Source of the DNA: Eucalyptus grandis
Taxonomy: Eukaryota > Streptophyta > Magnoliopsida > Myrtales > Myrtaceae
Reading direction: 5' to 3'
DNA: 64,000 bases
Assembly: GCF_016545825.1 (NCBI RefSeq)
Contig: NC_052617.1
Location: forward strand, 54,441,382-54,505,381
Made by a program: the position numbers and the translations under genes. Below the pieces are notes generated by a model. It made no database searches. It had not been told where the DNA came from and was given only the letters and a program-made list of their open reading frames with translations. Shown here piece by piece: positions 23,505-36,200 of the stretch. Within the stretch, counting starts at the first letter, position 1. Each line of letters starts with the position of its first letter.

Positions 23505-24236
23505 GGCTGTGTTTGGTAGTCGGGATAAAATTTGGGATATGATATGATTTATCATATTCTACGTTTGGTGCTCGTTCAAAACAAGATAAAGTCGGATATA
23601 AGGAGGATATAAACATGATAAAATTATTCCATGGGGAGGTGGGATAAATGTGGATATGATTTCTAAATCCATAATAGGAAAGTTATTTTTCTTAAATAAA
23701 AAATTATTAAATTAAAAAGTTGAAATTATATTTCAATATAATAATATTTGAAATATAATTTAAGAAATTAAAAATTTATTTTTAATTAATCTTATTTAAT
23801 TATATATTCAATTTTAATTCTATCTTATCATAAACATTCAATCTATAAATTAAATATTTATATTTGTTATATATTTCAAGTACTTTTGTATTTTAGGTAT
23901 ATTAGTACATTTTACTATTTGATAAAAATTTATTAAAGAATGATGAAAGAGGAAAAAAGAAATAATAATGAAAATAATATAAAAAAAAAAAAATAAAAAA
24001 AATTAAGGAATAATTTTATGAGATATTTTCACCATCTTCATTTATGAACATTTAGGTTCATTTATAATGATATGCCGTTTATATAAAAAAAAAATGTACA
24101 TGATATGATGTGAATATATCTGACTTTAATACTGCGATTCACCAAACAATGAACGGGATATAAAAAATCCCTAGATTTCATATCCTATCTTATATAATTC
24201 TATCCCAATTAGAAATCTGGATGACTAAACGTAGCC
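23505..24236. mobile_element. PIF/Harbinger-type (Tourist-like) MITE, 732 bp
   Basis: The left end GGCTGTGTTTGGTAGTC and the complement of the right end, GGCTACGTTTAGTCATCC, form an inverted repeat of about 18 bp. The element is flanked by TTA at 23502-23504 and TTA at 24237-24239. The trinucleotide TTA/TWA duplication and a GGC...GTTTGG terminus are the hallmark of Harbinger MITEs. The interior is very AT-rich and non-coding, so the element is non-autonomous. Confidence 0.8.
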
Positions 24237-24256
24237 TTATTTGATGTGGTAAAACC

Positions 24257-24650
24257 GTCAATTGGATGGGTAGGGTCGGATGGAAAATAATTTGATCCAA
24301 ATAGACCCATTTAACTTGTCTTCACTTATTTTCATATAATGTAGATTTAGTGAGCCATAAATTAACTCGTCTCATATTACTAAAACACTTCCATATTTAA
24401 CCTAATCTAGGAAAATTTATACTCAAACTAAGGTGAGAATTCGAAATGAGTAACTACAAAATCAAGCGAGGACAAAAGAAAGCAAAGAGAGAGTGATAAA
24501 GATGATTTTGGTATAATTAAGTTGTAAACTAATTTATGATCCATTTAACATTCATACAATGCTCATATCTATTTATTAAATATAACTAACTCATATAATA
24601 ACTCTGTCCATCAAATATGAGTAAAAAATAGGTCTATAACTCATTTTGAC
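24257..24650 (-). mobile_element. MITE-like element, second copy of the family at 8001-8397
   Basis: About 394 bp. Read on the minus strand it matches the intronic element of the acyltransferase gene block for block, including TACTCATATTTGATGG near the start, CTCACCTTAGTTTGAGTATA and GTGTTTTAGTAATATGAG. ATTTTGAC sits at the right end (24643-24650). The left end is eroded. It abuts the Harbinger-type MITE with only about 20 bp between them. Confidence 0.65.
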
Positions 24651-27502
24651 AGATTTGGCCAATATGGCATGTACATATCATGGAGGAATGCGTACATTGT
24701 AGAAAAATACTCTATTTGGGGAAAATTTAGTTGAGGTCTTATCAATAGACTTTATCATCGATCTGCTAGGAAAACGAATAATAGCCATAGATTGCAGTGA
24801 AAATTCATACAATTCAACTCAATATATCATTTTCTTTTCCTCGACGGTTACCTTTTTTCTGCCCATACGGAATATTACGTATTTGAAGTTTTCCGAAAAT
24901 TATAAGGAAAACTTTGGATGCCTTTGATATCCTTTGCAACGTTTCGAAGAATCGAAATTTTTCCATATTGACCCCAAGTCAAAATCCCAAGTTCGACAAG
25001 CATACACATTTTCAAATACGTATAAATAAAAGTCACTGCAATCGCTCTCTGATTGGCATGGATTTGCAGATATTAGTAAACGCACGAATAGGACAAATGA
25101 ATGTGTTTCAGTGCGAGCATCTTTCCTCCTTGGAAAATTCGAGCAGCTTTAAATCGCAAGTCGCGACGCCCGTCATTATCTCCTCCAAAACGAATGAAAT
25201 TCTTAGCCGGCGTGTCATGTCAGGGCTTGTCTATTTCGAAGATTAATCATGGTAATTGACGAGATCGTATCCGCTCGTTTATTTCGGGTCTAAAGTCATC
25301 GGATCCACATGCATCTCATTTAAACGTTCTCCCCCAATTGTGCCGTGAATCTAATCTCGAACATATCTTAAATCCAAGATTAACAGGCGCTGTTCGATCG
25401 ATTGATCGATCACATGCTCTAGTCCTCTATCTCTTCTCCGTTGCACCTAAATGCCGCTCACCTCGTCAATCCCATGTTTCAAGCACCATCAAAGATAAGA
25501 TTGTTGACATTGAGATCAAGATGTTCTTGTAATTTTAGGATTTTCGGAAGTTATATGCCTCCATGTGAAATCCGTGAAGACGAAAGAAGAAAGAACGCCC
25601 CAAGGCTTCATTTATTTTTCGAAAGATTAATTTTTTGTACAACATTTTCCTAGAAACTATTCTTTATATCTCTTAAAATAATTAGTCGATAATAAATATT
25701 TTCATATTGATAATATGTTTTCGTAAATGAAAAAATAATTTTTCATTCATTTATTTTATGATTAATACCACGAAAAATCCTAAATCGGTTTCATGTATGA
25801 CAAATTTATCACAAACTAATTTTTTTATTACTAAAAATCTAAAACTGGAATATCAATGACAAATTTATCTCAAATTAATTTTTTATTATAAAAACCTCAG
25901 ATTGATAAAATTGTGACAAATTTACTCTCAATTAAATTCCGTCAAATCAAATTTATGCCACAATAATTGCAAACTAACTTCAAATTGGTATATTCATTAA
26001 TTATCCAATGTCATCAAATTCAACAATTCAATGGTAAAGTTTAACGAAAACTAACAAAAGTTAGATTTGTTATCAATGTATCAGTTTGGACTTTATTTAT
26101 GAGTGATTCAAGTGATTATTTTATAAAAAAATATATATATATTTTTTAATTTTTTTTTTTTTTTTTGTAAAACAGATGCATCATAACACTAATCAGACAA
26201 GCGTGAAATGGACCGGAACTGGCCAAACTTACCCTGTTCCATGCAACCTAGTAGTTATCAAGGTGGGTGTACTCGTGTCCTATTAAAACGTAAGATGGTG
26301 TCGTACGAGAGATTTAGATGAGGAGGAGTCTGTGGGCCAAGTTGGTCAACGAAAATCTGAGAACCACACGTGGAGATTTGGGTATCTTTATATTAAGGTG
26401 GGGGGGGTGGGGGTTAGATGTTGATATTAATATTATTAGGGCACGACCTACGAAGGCTAGGACTCCACGTCGAGTCATGTCTACCCTACACGAGATTGCT
26501 TGGGGAGGAGGTATTCTCTATCTTGCGTCTTTTGCTTTTGAAGGGGGCCCTTCTAGCTACATCTTCTAGAAAAAAGCTCATCCTTTTTCTCGCAAGATCT
26601 AGGTTGACGACGACACACGCGCACGTCTACCTACTCCCTTTTTCTGGTTCTTTTCCTTTATTTTATTATTCCCTTCTTCAGCTTGCGTGGCCATATCATA
26701 TCAGGAAGATAAGGGAAATTGCAGAGCATCTTGTGTTTTGCCGTCATATCAAATAACCCTACACGTTTTAAAATTCTGCAATTTACACCTTGAGTTTCGT
26801 TGCTTTATTTGAAGTAGCATCATGCTCTGCTCGATGCTCACTTGTCTTCCAACTTGCTATTTTTCTACCCAAATTATCCTTGGCCCGAAAGTACAAAGCC
26901 AATTTTACCGGTGGATGGTTTTGAACCATCCTTTACTTGGCCTCCTCTCTCCTACTCGCCAGTTACCGGTGCAAAGCCAATTTGCCATGGCAATGGTCAC
27001 CGACTTCATATTAGGGGTCCGCCACTCTCCACCTCGAATGTGGTCCAAATCGAGGCCAGACGAGCCAATCTAGAACCATGGCCACAGTAAGCTTCGCCAC
27101 AGAGCTCTTTGGGCTCCGCATAAACAAGCCCATGGCGATTAGAAGTTGTTTTATGACATCAGTGTGGTGTGAGCACGTGTCACAAGGTGGATAGCGATGT
27201 GGACGGTGGCTTGAGGTAAATGCGGTGGCAGACCGGTGGATGGTTTTGAAAAGTCGGGGTGGGGAGAGGCAAGATTGAGGTCGTGCATCAATAGCGACAG
27301 CAGTTATGGGCTGCGACGATTGATTGCATATGAAGTTCATGATTTGGTGCACAATTCAAACTAAATTATTTTGGTGCCTTTTTTTTTTTTTTTTTGGGTC
27401 AGAAATATGACTATTTCATTAAGTATGCAAATATGAGAGGCCCGGTTGTGAGTGTGAGATTCTAACTATAAATTTAACTAATTAATGATGCAAATTAATA
27501 TG

Positions 27503-27620
27503 TGAGTAGAAACAGAACGTGCTCTTTGACAAAAAAAAAGAGAAGAACAAATGAATTAAATTAAAATGTGATTAGAAACAGAACGTGCTCTTTGACAAAA
27601 AAAAAGAACAAATGAACATA
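27503..27620. repeat. Direct duplication of about 50 bp
   Basis: A block containing AGAAACAGAACGTGCTCTTT, GACAAAAAAAAAG and AACAAATGAA occurs at about 27503-27555 and again at about 27569-27617. Confidence 0.75.
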
Positions 27621-27930
27621 ATTCATTGTGAAAGCTCAACCTATGAGAGAGAGTCTCAACATCGTCTCTATCACCATTGTCCCAAGCTTCGTTGCTCCAA
27701 ACTAGTGTAATCAACCCACACCATCCCTACCCTAAACCCCTCCCCCAAAAAAAATTACCCAAAAATTTATAAACTTACTGGAATTTGTCAATTTAGTCAT
27801 AAATTTATCTTTTTGGCCAATTAAATTTTAAACATTTTACAATTGTGTTAGTTCAATCCATCCAATTAAAATTGGCAAGGCAGTGCTAATGTGACCATCG
27901 GCCAACATCGACAATAATTCAGCGACCAAC

Positions 27931-27931
<1 letters not shown>

Positions 27932-28026
<95 letters not shown>

Positions 28027-28042
28027 GATAGAGAGAGAGAGA
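27932..28042. repeat. (AG)n microsatellite, about 110 bp
   Basis: An almost perfect dinucleotide repeat with two isolated T interruptions near its right end. It is embedded in a low-complexity repeat element, and length polymorphism is likely. Confidence 0.95.
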
Positions 28043-28310
28043 ATAATTCAAAAAATAAAGTATTATTAAAAAATTGTCGTTGGCACCGACTGGCCAATTT
28101 TGGTCGAATGGACTAAACTAACACAATTAGAAAATGTTTATGACTCAATTGACAAAAAGAGAGGGAGAGGGAGAGAGGGAAAAAAGATAAAATAATTCAA
28201 AAAAATAAAGTATTATTAAAAAATTGTCGCTAGCACCGACTGGCCAATTTTGGTCGAATGGACCAAACTAACACAATTAGAAAAGGTTTATAACTCAATT
28301 GACAAAAAAA
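28043..28310. repeat. Tandem duplication of about 120 bp
   Basis: A block with ATAAAGTATTATTAAAAAAT, TGTCG, GCACCGACTGGCCAATTTTG, GTCGAATGGAC and AACTAACACAATTAGAAAA occurs at about 28043-28158 and at about 28192-28305, with few mismatches. A purine-rich spacer lies between the copies. Confidence 0.85.
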
Positions 28311-28383
28311 AAAAAAAAGTTTTGGACAAAAATGAATTTATGACTTTTTTTGTAATTTTTCATTTAGATTAAATATGTTAACA

Positions 28384-28595
28384 TGGTATTAAAGTCATAT
28401 TCTTCCTCAGTTTATTTCGTGTGTGCATCCACTCCATTCCTCAAATTCACGCATCATTCCTCATCCAGGTTACACGTAAGAGGACATGTTAAACTCTCGT
28501 ATTAACCTTGGCGTTTTTATGATTTTTATATTTATGTAATCTCTCTCCATCTATCAGTTTAAATTTTTAGGCTGAATTTTCTAAGAGAGAGAGCA
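28384..28595 (+). mobile_element. TRIM-like retrotransposon remnant (PBS plus LTR-like end)
   Basis: TGGTATTAAAGTC (28384) resembles the complement of the initiator Met-tRNA 3' end, TGGTATCAGAGC, the usual plant primer-binding site. It is preceded by TTAACA, as LTR ends often are. About 95 bp later comes a purine-rich AAGAGGACA followed by TGTTAAA, and the segment ends in TTTTTAGGCTGAATTTTCTAA. That pattern (PBS, very short interior, polypurine tract, LTR start) fits a TRIM element. Similar pieces open units 2 and 3. Confidence 0.5.
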
Positions 28596-31500
28596 AGAGA
28601 GGGGGATAGAAGTTGCTATTTCGAATTTGTAGGAATTTGATTTTGCAAATTGAGACCAAGCGAAATGGACATGTTTAAATCTAGCGAATGGGACATGAGA
28701 TGGAGCATGGTAGTAGACATCCTCATCCATAGTTTACCCTTCAAATCATTCGTGTACAAAAAATACAAATCGCGACCTAACATACAAGTAGAAAATCTAG
28801 CGAATAACTTAGAACACAAGTTCTCTTATTCGAGGCAATTTCTTGCCTAATTCCAGACTACTATGGTTTGACCGTTGATCATGCAAGTGCCACAACTCCA
28901 TTCAATGATCGTATGATTCCCTAGATCCTAAACCGCCATCTTTATGGTCTAACATGCGTATTATACATTGATTAATTCCTTGGATTATCAACGTTATACG
29001 AAATTAAATTCTGCTTGGCTAGACAATTTTCTGCTCGGAGACTTGGACCTTCTCCCCTTCAAGTTCTCATCTCATCATTTTTGCATCATGCGGAACACAT
29101 TGATTGACTTGATTCTCCCCCCTAAAGAGATTCGACTCGGTCTTCGGGTTTGATTATTGGAAAAATAAAAGTCGAGAACGGGACGCAGAAAGTAATTGAT
29201 ATTCAGGGTTTGGCTCGCTTTATCTGAATTTTTTTGGATGAGGTCATCTCTGTAGTCATTTGAATATTTAATCAATGCCAGGTGCATGTTCCAGCTTTTT
29301 CTTTTCAAGTTGGAGTAATGACTTTTGACCTCACCATAAACAACACGCTCTTCATACTTCCATAAACAACACGGAAAACCGAAAAACCATATGAGGAAGG
29401 AAGATTATTTGTCCATAGTAGCAAATTCAATTTTAAATATTTTAATTTTATAAATTTAATTCGAAACATTTTCTAGACGGCTAATTTAGCCCTTTGGCCA
29501 ATTTAAGTCTGAAATCGTCAATGCAGCCGCCGACCATCATACATGGCACGGCCGTCATAGTCAATACAAATGTGAGCAATATTTACATTTTATAAAAAAA
29601 AAAAATTTCATTTTGTTCTTCTTTTGTCTTTTTTGACGGGTAAGGGCGAGCAAGGCCTTGCTAGTCACAGATGTTTGCCATTGCAAAAAAAAAAAAAAAA
29701 AATAGGACTAAGTTGACCGTTGTAAAAAAGGTTTAAAACTGAATTAGCCATCGTTTGAGGATTTTTTGGGTATTTATCTCCATTGGATTATCTCTAAAAC
29801 ATACGAATAAATTGAAAATAGAGCTTATTGACATGACTATATGACTAGGTTCGTTGGAATGTGAATATGGTGGCGTGCCCTGGTGATGTGACCCATAGTA
29901 AAGTCAAAAGTGTTGGTGACACGTTTAGAGAATCCTAATAATTAAAGGGCGATGACCTACCCATGTGAGTAAGGAAAATTTGGATTATAATACATGTGAC
30001 TTCACCACGAGGGACAAAGGGCATGATAGGTCAAGTAAAGGTGGCTGGCGAAAAGAAGGAAAGAACTAGGTTTGATCTCTTAAGCATTTAAATTAGCATA
30101 AAGAATGACCATTCTTAGCATAAGTTTCATTCTTTAGTTATAATTCTCGACAGCAATGCTGGATGCACAGAAGATTAGATTGATTGGACATTGAATATTG
30201 GAAAATCAAAGCTTAGGATAATCGCGAGGAACAGGTAGAAGATTTAACAAAAGGAAATTTAAAAAACATAGAAAAGAAAAGAAAAGGTAGAGACACGTTT
30301 TCAACAATGTGGAATTTATTTTTATTTATTTATTTTTCTTATGTTTTGACTTTCTGTCGTGGAGATTCTATCTTCCTCTTCACAAGTAATTTCGGATTAA
30401 AAGGGAGCGTGCTTCTTATCGGATTGGCTTCTTTTGTTTCTCATCCAATCTATTTTCGGTCAAGGGAAAAAAGAGTAATATATGAAAAAGAAGTTGAACT
30501 CCAAGCATTGGGTCAGAATTTGAAATTACCTTCTCTAGTTTTCTAATTGGAATTTGACTGGTCAAGCTAATGCCAGATAAAAAGGAATCTAGGGGCGCAA
30601 AGTAACTTTTTTTTTTTTTTTCATAAAATAACTAGGAGGGCACTACTGAACATAGTTTCAATTACAGGGCAATTTCCAACGCTAGCTATATTCAAGCAGA
30701 AATATATGGTGAGTATACATTTATATTGCTCAATGACTTCATAATTAGAGTTAGATATGACTATCAGCTCAAACATGGCGGTTCATCAAATGGATGAACT
30801 TAGACAATAAATTTAGGCCCTCCAAGCAGGGCCCAATGGATTTAATCCTTTTCAATTAGGCAAACGTAGATCAATTCCCTCTTTGAACCCGGAAGTGTGG
30901 CTCATTAAGCCCTATGAAAATGTTTATAGAAATAAAATTATATTTCATTCATGAGCGTGGGCTTGTTTAAGTCTTTTAAAGCCTAGCGCAGCCCGATTGG
31001 CCCCGAGTCAAGCACGTGCACGAAACTGAGTATCGAAAACTGGCTCTAAAATAGAAATAAGATTCTTGTTTACAAATATAGTCCAAGCACTTGCACGCAT
31101 ACTGATCAATTTATAATTATCATATTCTCGAAACATCAATTGTGCATAATACGAGAAGAGAGTAGGCAGTAGGCACATCGGGAAGGGTCCATTGTTCTTG
31201 AATAGTTATTTGAACCTTACGTTAGAAGAAGATCAGGCGATTATGACCAATCATTAGCCTTGCTCTTTTTTTGGAAGATGATTTCGTTTCGGATGACGGC
31301 GCGCGGGACCACTTTTTCACGTTCCCGCCAGAAAGAACCAAAGCATGCAGATTGCGGCTGCCATCGCCATCAGGAAGATTCGCAGGCTCAACAATCCCTC
31401 CAGCTACAGTCCCCTCTGTGGAGACAACGGCGGCCGCCTGGGACTTGCGATTATCATTCTCGAAAATTCCCGTTGAAGAACCCAGATCGTGTCATGTCAA

Positions 31501-32299
31501 CGGGACTGAGATGGCGTGGGCTGGTGAGGTCTGAACTGATGAAGCCATCTTAGACTTTCTGATAGATCAATCTCCGGGCCGGCGAGGTGGGATTCGTGCG
31601 TCGGCTTCACCTCGTGTTCATAGTGGTGCGTCTCTAGTGGTCGGAGCACTCCAATGAAGATTGGAAACGATGTTGATTTGGTCAGATTGGCGACGTTTGT
31701 CTCGGATCCTGTTCTCATATGGCCTTCAGTTTTATGTTGCCGAATTCACGTAACAAATTCCCATTCTCATCTCTAAGGAGTATACACTATCACCAGCACC
31801 ATATGCTTGATACCATATGCTCGCAACGTGAGTCATACATGGAATGTGGGCGAAGAAAACACATGTAAAATGAATAAAGAGAATGTACTTCGATGTCATT
31901 TGTGAACACTTGTTGGGTTAAAAGAGATTTAGTTCCTATGTTATTTATGCTCATCTTTTTCTTCAAAGTATAGATAAGACTACCGACATGATCGGTTTGG
32001 CTTGACAAACTGGCCTAAATTGAAATTAAAGAATTGAAGAGAGAGATACATTTGGGGAGGGTTGTCGCCCCTCAAAGGAGATCAACAAGGGTTGTGACCC
32101 TTACTAATGCCATTGAGGTTTGCAACCATCGCTTGGGCTTCATGGTGAGGGCATGACCCCTGCCTCAAATTTTACACGAGGCTTGCAATTCTCTGCCTTC
32201 TTTTTCCATGAAAGGTGGGAACTCTTATTTCTCTCTTGGATTTTATTTGTTTCGTACAAAATGAGTGGTTTGGAAAAAAAATAATCACTTATATTGTTT

Positions 32300-32870
32300 G
32301 AAATAATTACTCGACGGAAGAAAGCAATGTTTTTATCTCCATGGTCAACCCTATTGACATGAGCTCGTTGATGCCAGTACATCTCTTGTTGTAACAAGGA
32401 CTCGTCTAACTTTGGAAATAACCTCCTGCAGATCAGCCTCTGGAGCATCACCATCCTGCAAGTTGTTGATTAAAGACTTCTCCATGCAAACATTAGCTAG
32501 GCCTCTCTATCCAACCTTTCCTTTAAGATCCCATCCTCCCTATCGTTACACCAGGTAAATCTTTTACCCTTATCGACCAGGTCCGTCCTTAGCAGTGTGT
32601 CCAAAATCACAGCATTAAGACTGTCGATGCATCTGGCCGATTTCATATCGCCTCTCCTCTTCTCTATGGTGCTACTTTATTTCATTAAAATCTCCCACAC
32701 AGAGCCAAGGACAAATGATGGAAGCTGCTATTTCCTTTAAAGCTTGCCAATTCTTTTGGTTCTCTTGGAAATCAGGGTTGCCATGGATCCAGGATACTCT
32801 TAATCCCTTCCCCATTCTCTGAAGCCATATCAATTTGAAAAGAAACAATGGCACTCTTCTTTTTCTTTCA
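32300..32870 (-). pseudogene. LINE ORF2 fragment: endonuclease domain and pre-RT linker
   Basis: On the minus strand, broken frames spell hallmarks of plant L1-type LINE ORF2: a GNPD block, PWLCVGDFNEI (apurinic-endonuclease GDFN motif), then KRFTWCND, KERLDR and finally a WHQRA...GDKNIAFF block that normally precedes the reverse transcriptase. Frameshifts and stops interrupt it, and the reverse transcriptase itself is absent. The piece is part of segmental unit 1 and is repeated in unit 3. Confidence 0.75.
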
Positions 32871-33219
32871 TCCAGCTGGTCCTCCTCTCCAGGAAACTCA
32901 ATTAAATGCCAGTTCCTCTGCCCTCCTCCTCCTTACGACTCCCATGTTTACCAGGATCGGTACGAATGGATGGAATGGATTCAAACACATCCGGTGAAGG
33001 GTCATCAGCACAGTGATCAGTAACATGAGATTCAGTGAAAGAACCACTAGCATTGGGATCAAGAGAGAATGCGCGTGAAAAGAAAGAGGAACTCGGAATA
33101 TGTGCAAAGAAATGCGCTGTATGGTCAGTTTTACGGCTTTCTGTGCATTCTATTGTGTAGGGACCCCGTTTTTGGCATAGGTTTCGTTAGAATGTGCCCG
33201 GGCTGAACCGAGTTTGCAC

Positions 33220-36200
33220 GGGTATTAGAATGAGGTTCTTCACTAATTTATTTCGCGTGTGCATGTGCGTCTACTCTGTTCCTCACATTTCACGTATCAT
33301 TCTTAATTCAGTTTACACATGAAAAGGAATGTTAAATATTCTCATATCACTTACTTGTGTGATTTATATATATATATGAGATCTTTCTTCACCTTTCAAT
33401 TTTAATTTTTAGGTTGGATTTTCTAAGTGAGAGAGAGACCCAGGGGAGGGGGGTGGAAGTTGTTATTTAGAATTTAGTGGGAATTTGATTTGGCTAGTTG
33501 AGACTAAGTGAAATAGACATGTATAAATTAGGGATGGGCATAATGGGCATAGTTCCAGGATAGAATTGGGAACCTAAGAACTAGACCAATGGAAATTGCT
33601 CTAGTCCAAATTTTAGAATATACAAGATAGATTTCAAGTTCTAAAAATTGGGAAACATGTTTCAATAGATGGGTTTTAGATTCCAAATGGAATTGAGAAT
33701 CTAAAACTTGGAACCTAGAATAAGTTTTCGTATTTTTCTTGTTTTATATCTTTATGTGATCCAGCAATATTTTATGGCATTCAATGACAAGTGTATAATC
33801 TTTAACCACTAGTTTGCATATTCATTTCCGGCAATATTCATGATTGAGACTTTAACTTTGTTAATATTTTATAATTTTTGTGTATCCAAATATGAGTTGT
33901 AACAACTGGATTGTGGCAAATTGGGGTCATAAGAGTATAGATTGAACCTGAATAAACCCTTAAACCGACCCTGAAATTTGCAACATAATAGGTTTCAAGT
34001 TCCCGAATATATATGGTGGTTCTAGATTCCAAAAATTAAAGAAATTGTTCTAATGGGTAGATTCCAAGGTTTAGGTGGAATCTAAATAAAATCTGGAACT
34101 ATTCACCCCTAATTATAATCTAATGAATGGGACATGAGATAGAGCATGACAGTACACATCCTCATCCATAGCTTGACCCTCCAAATCATTCGTGTACAAA
34201 AAATACAAATCACGAGCTAGCACACGAGTAGAAAATCTAGGGAATAATTTAGAGCATGAGTTCTCTTATTCGAGGCAATATCTTGCCTAAATCCAGTCTA
34301 CTATGGTTTGATGAAATTTGACCGTTAATCACGTAAGTGCCACGATTCCGTTCAACGATCGTACGATTCACTAGATCCGAAAACGACATCTTTATGGTCT
34401 AACATTCGTATTATACGTTGATTAATTCCTTGGATTATCCTACACAATTAGACTCTGCTTGGTTAGACGATTTTCTGCTCGGAGTCTTGGACCTTCTCAT
34501 CTTCAAGTTCTCATCTCATCATTTTTGCACCATGCGGAGCACATCGGTTGACGTGATGCAGATTCGACCTGGTCTTCGGGTTTGATTATTGGAAATATAA
34601 AAGTCGAAAACGTGATGCAGAAAGATATGGATATTCATGGTTTGGCCCACTTTGTCTGAAATTTTCTGGATAAGGTCATCTCTGCAGTCATTTGAATTTT
34701 CCATCAATGCCATGTGCACGTTCTAGCTTTTTGCTTTCGAGCTGAAGTAAGGACTATTAACCTCACCTTGAATAAGTTCACACCCTTTATATTTTGATAA
34801 ATGACATGTATAACCGAAAAGAATCCTATGAAGAAAATTATCCAAAAAATCTACATCTATTATATGATGACCAATTTAATATTAAATCTTTTAACATTGC
34901 CAATTTAATTCAAAACCCTTTCTACCAAGGCTAATTTAGTCATTCCAGCTAGTTTAGGCAAAAAATCATTGATATGGCCGCCGGTTATCTTACATGGCAT
35001 GATCAGCACTGACGTAGATAATTTTTATAATTTTTCTAAATTTTTACTTTTTTTCAATTTATTTTTTCATCCCTTTTCATTTTCCACAAACAAGCCCGGT
35101 GAGGCCTTGCTAGCCACAAGCGATGGCTAGCTAGGTATCACAGCCCTCACCCACCTAGCTTGTGGCTAGTCATTAGCCATTGTTATTGACCACAGGCCAA
35201 GAGGAAAAAAAAAAAGGAAAAAAAAAGAAAATTTAAAAAATTGGCCGATGTTGATTAGACCATCATGTTAGTAGTATTCGATCAAAATTTAAGGGAAATC
35301 CTACATTGGAAGATCGTCAAAAGATTTAGGACTAAATTGGCCGCCATAAAAAAATGTTTAAGATTAAATTAGCAAAATCGACTGTTTAGACAATTATCCT
35401 CACAGGATGATCTTTAAATCATTTGAATAAATCGAAAATAAAGCTTATCAACAAGACTACATGACACTGTTGATTGGGACGTGAATATGGTGGCATGTTC
35501 TATTGATGTGATCCATTGAAAGCCAAATCAAAAGTGTTGATGACACGTTTAGAGAACCGTAATATTCAATGACGGTGACCTACCCATGTGAAGTAAGAAG
35601 AATTTGGATTACAATGATGTGATGATGACTTCACCACGACAAACAAAGGGTAGGTCAAGTAAAGTCCGCGGGCAAAAGGAAGGAAAGACGTCGGTTTGAT
35701 CTCTTAAGCGTTTGAATTAGCATAAACAATGACCATTCGTAGCATAACTGTCATTCTTTACCTATAATTCTCGAAAGCAATGCCAGATGCACGTTAGATT
35801 AGATTGATAGACCATTAAATATTGGAAAATCGAAGCTTAGGATAATCACGAGGAACATATAGAAGATTTAACAAAAGGAAATTTAAAAAAAAAACATAGA
35901 AAAGAAAAGAAAAGGTAGAGACTCGTTTTCCACAATGTGGAATTTGTTGTAATTTCTCTCTTTTCTTATTTTTTGACTTTCTGTCGTGAAGATTCTATCT
36001 TCCTCTTCACAAGTAATTTGGGACAAAAAGGGAGCGTGTTTCTGATCAGATTGGCTTCTTTTGTTTCTCATCAAATCTATTTTCGGTCAAGGGAAAAAAA
36101 GTAGGATATGAAAAAGAAGTTGAACTCCAAGCATTGGGTCAGAATTTGGAATTGCCTTCTCTAGTTCTCCACTTGGAATTTTATATTTCTTGATATTCCT

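Larger units (their letters stand above)
22400..28380. other. Gene-free repeat-rich region upstream of the tandem array
   Basis: No gene is supported. The region holds a Harbinger-type MITE (23505-24236), a MITE-like element (24257-24650), an AT-rich stretch with loosely repeated GACAAATTTATC motifs (25760-26130), a (AG)n microsatellite (27932-28042) and two local duplications. Open stretches at 24914-25246, 25338-25653, 26318-26756 and 26822-27352 exist in several overlapping frames without recognisable domains and are not called. Confidence 0.5.
28384..33219. repeat. Tandem segmental unit 1 (about 4.8 kb)
   Basis: First of three degenerate head-to-tail units. The order is: TRIM-like piece (28384-28595); a block about 28600-29330 shared with unit 2; an AT-rich repeat block about 29385-29790; a block 29820-30120 shared with unit 2; a block about 30170-31010 shared with units 2 and 3; a GC-rich block 31260-31740 shared by all; and a LINE-derived tail (31850-33219) shared with unit 3. 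Relative to units 2 and 3 it lacks about 0.4 kb near 31000. No intact gene was found in it. Confidence 0.8.

Noticed and set aside
27866..28051. Minus-strand frame rich in Leu-Ser dipeptides
   Set aside because: Pure translation of the (AG)n microsatellite.
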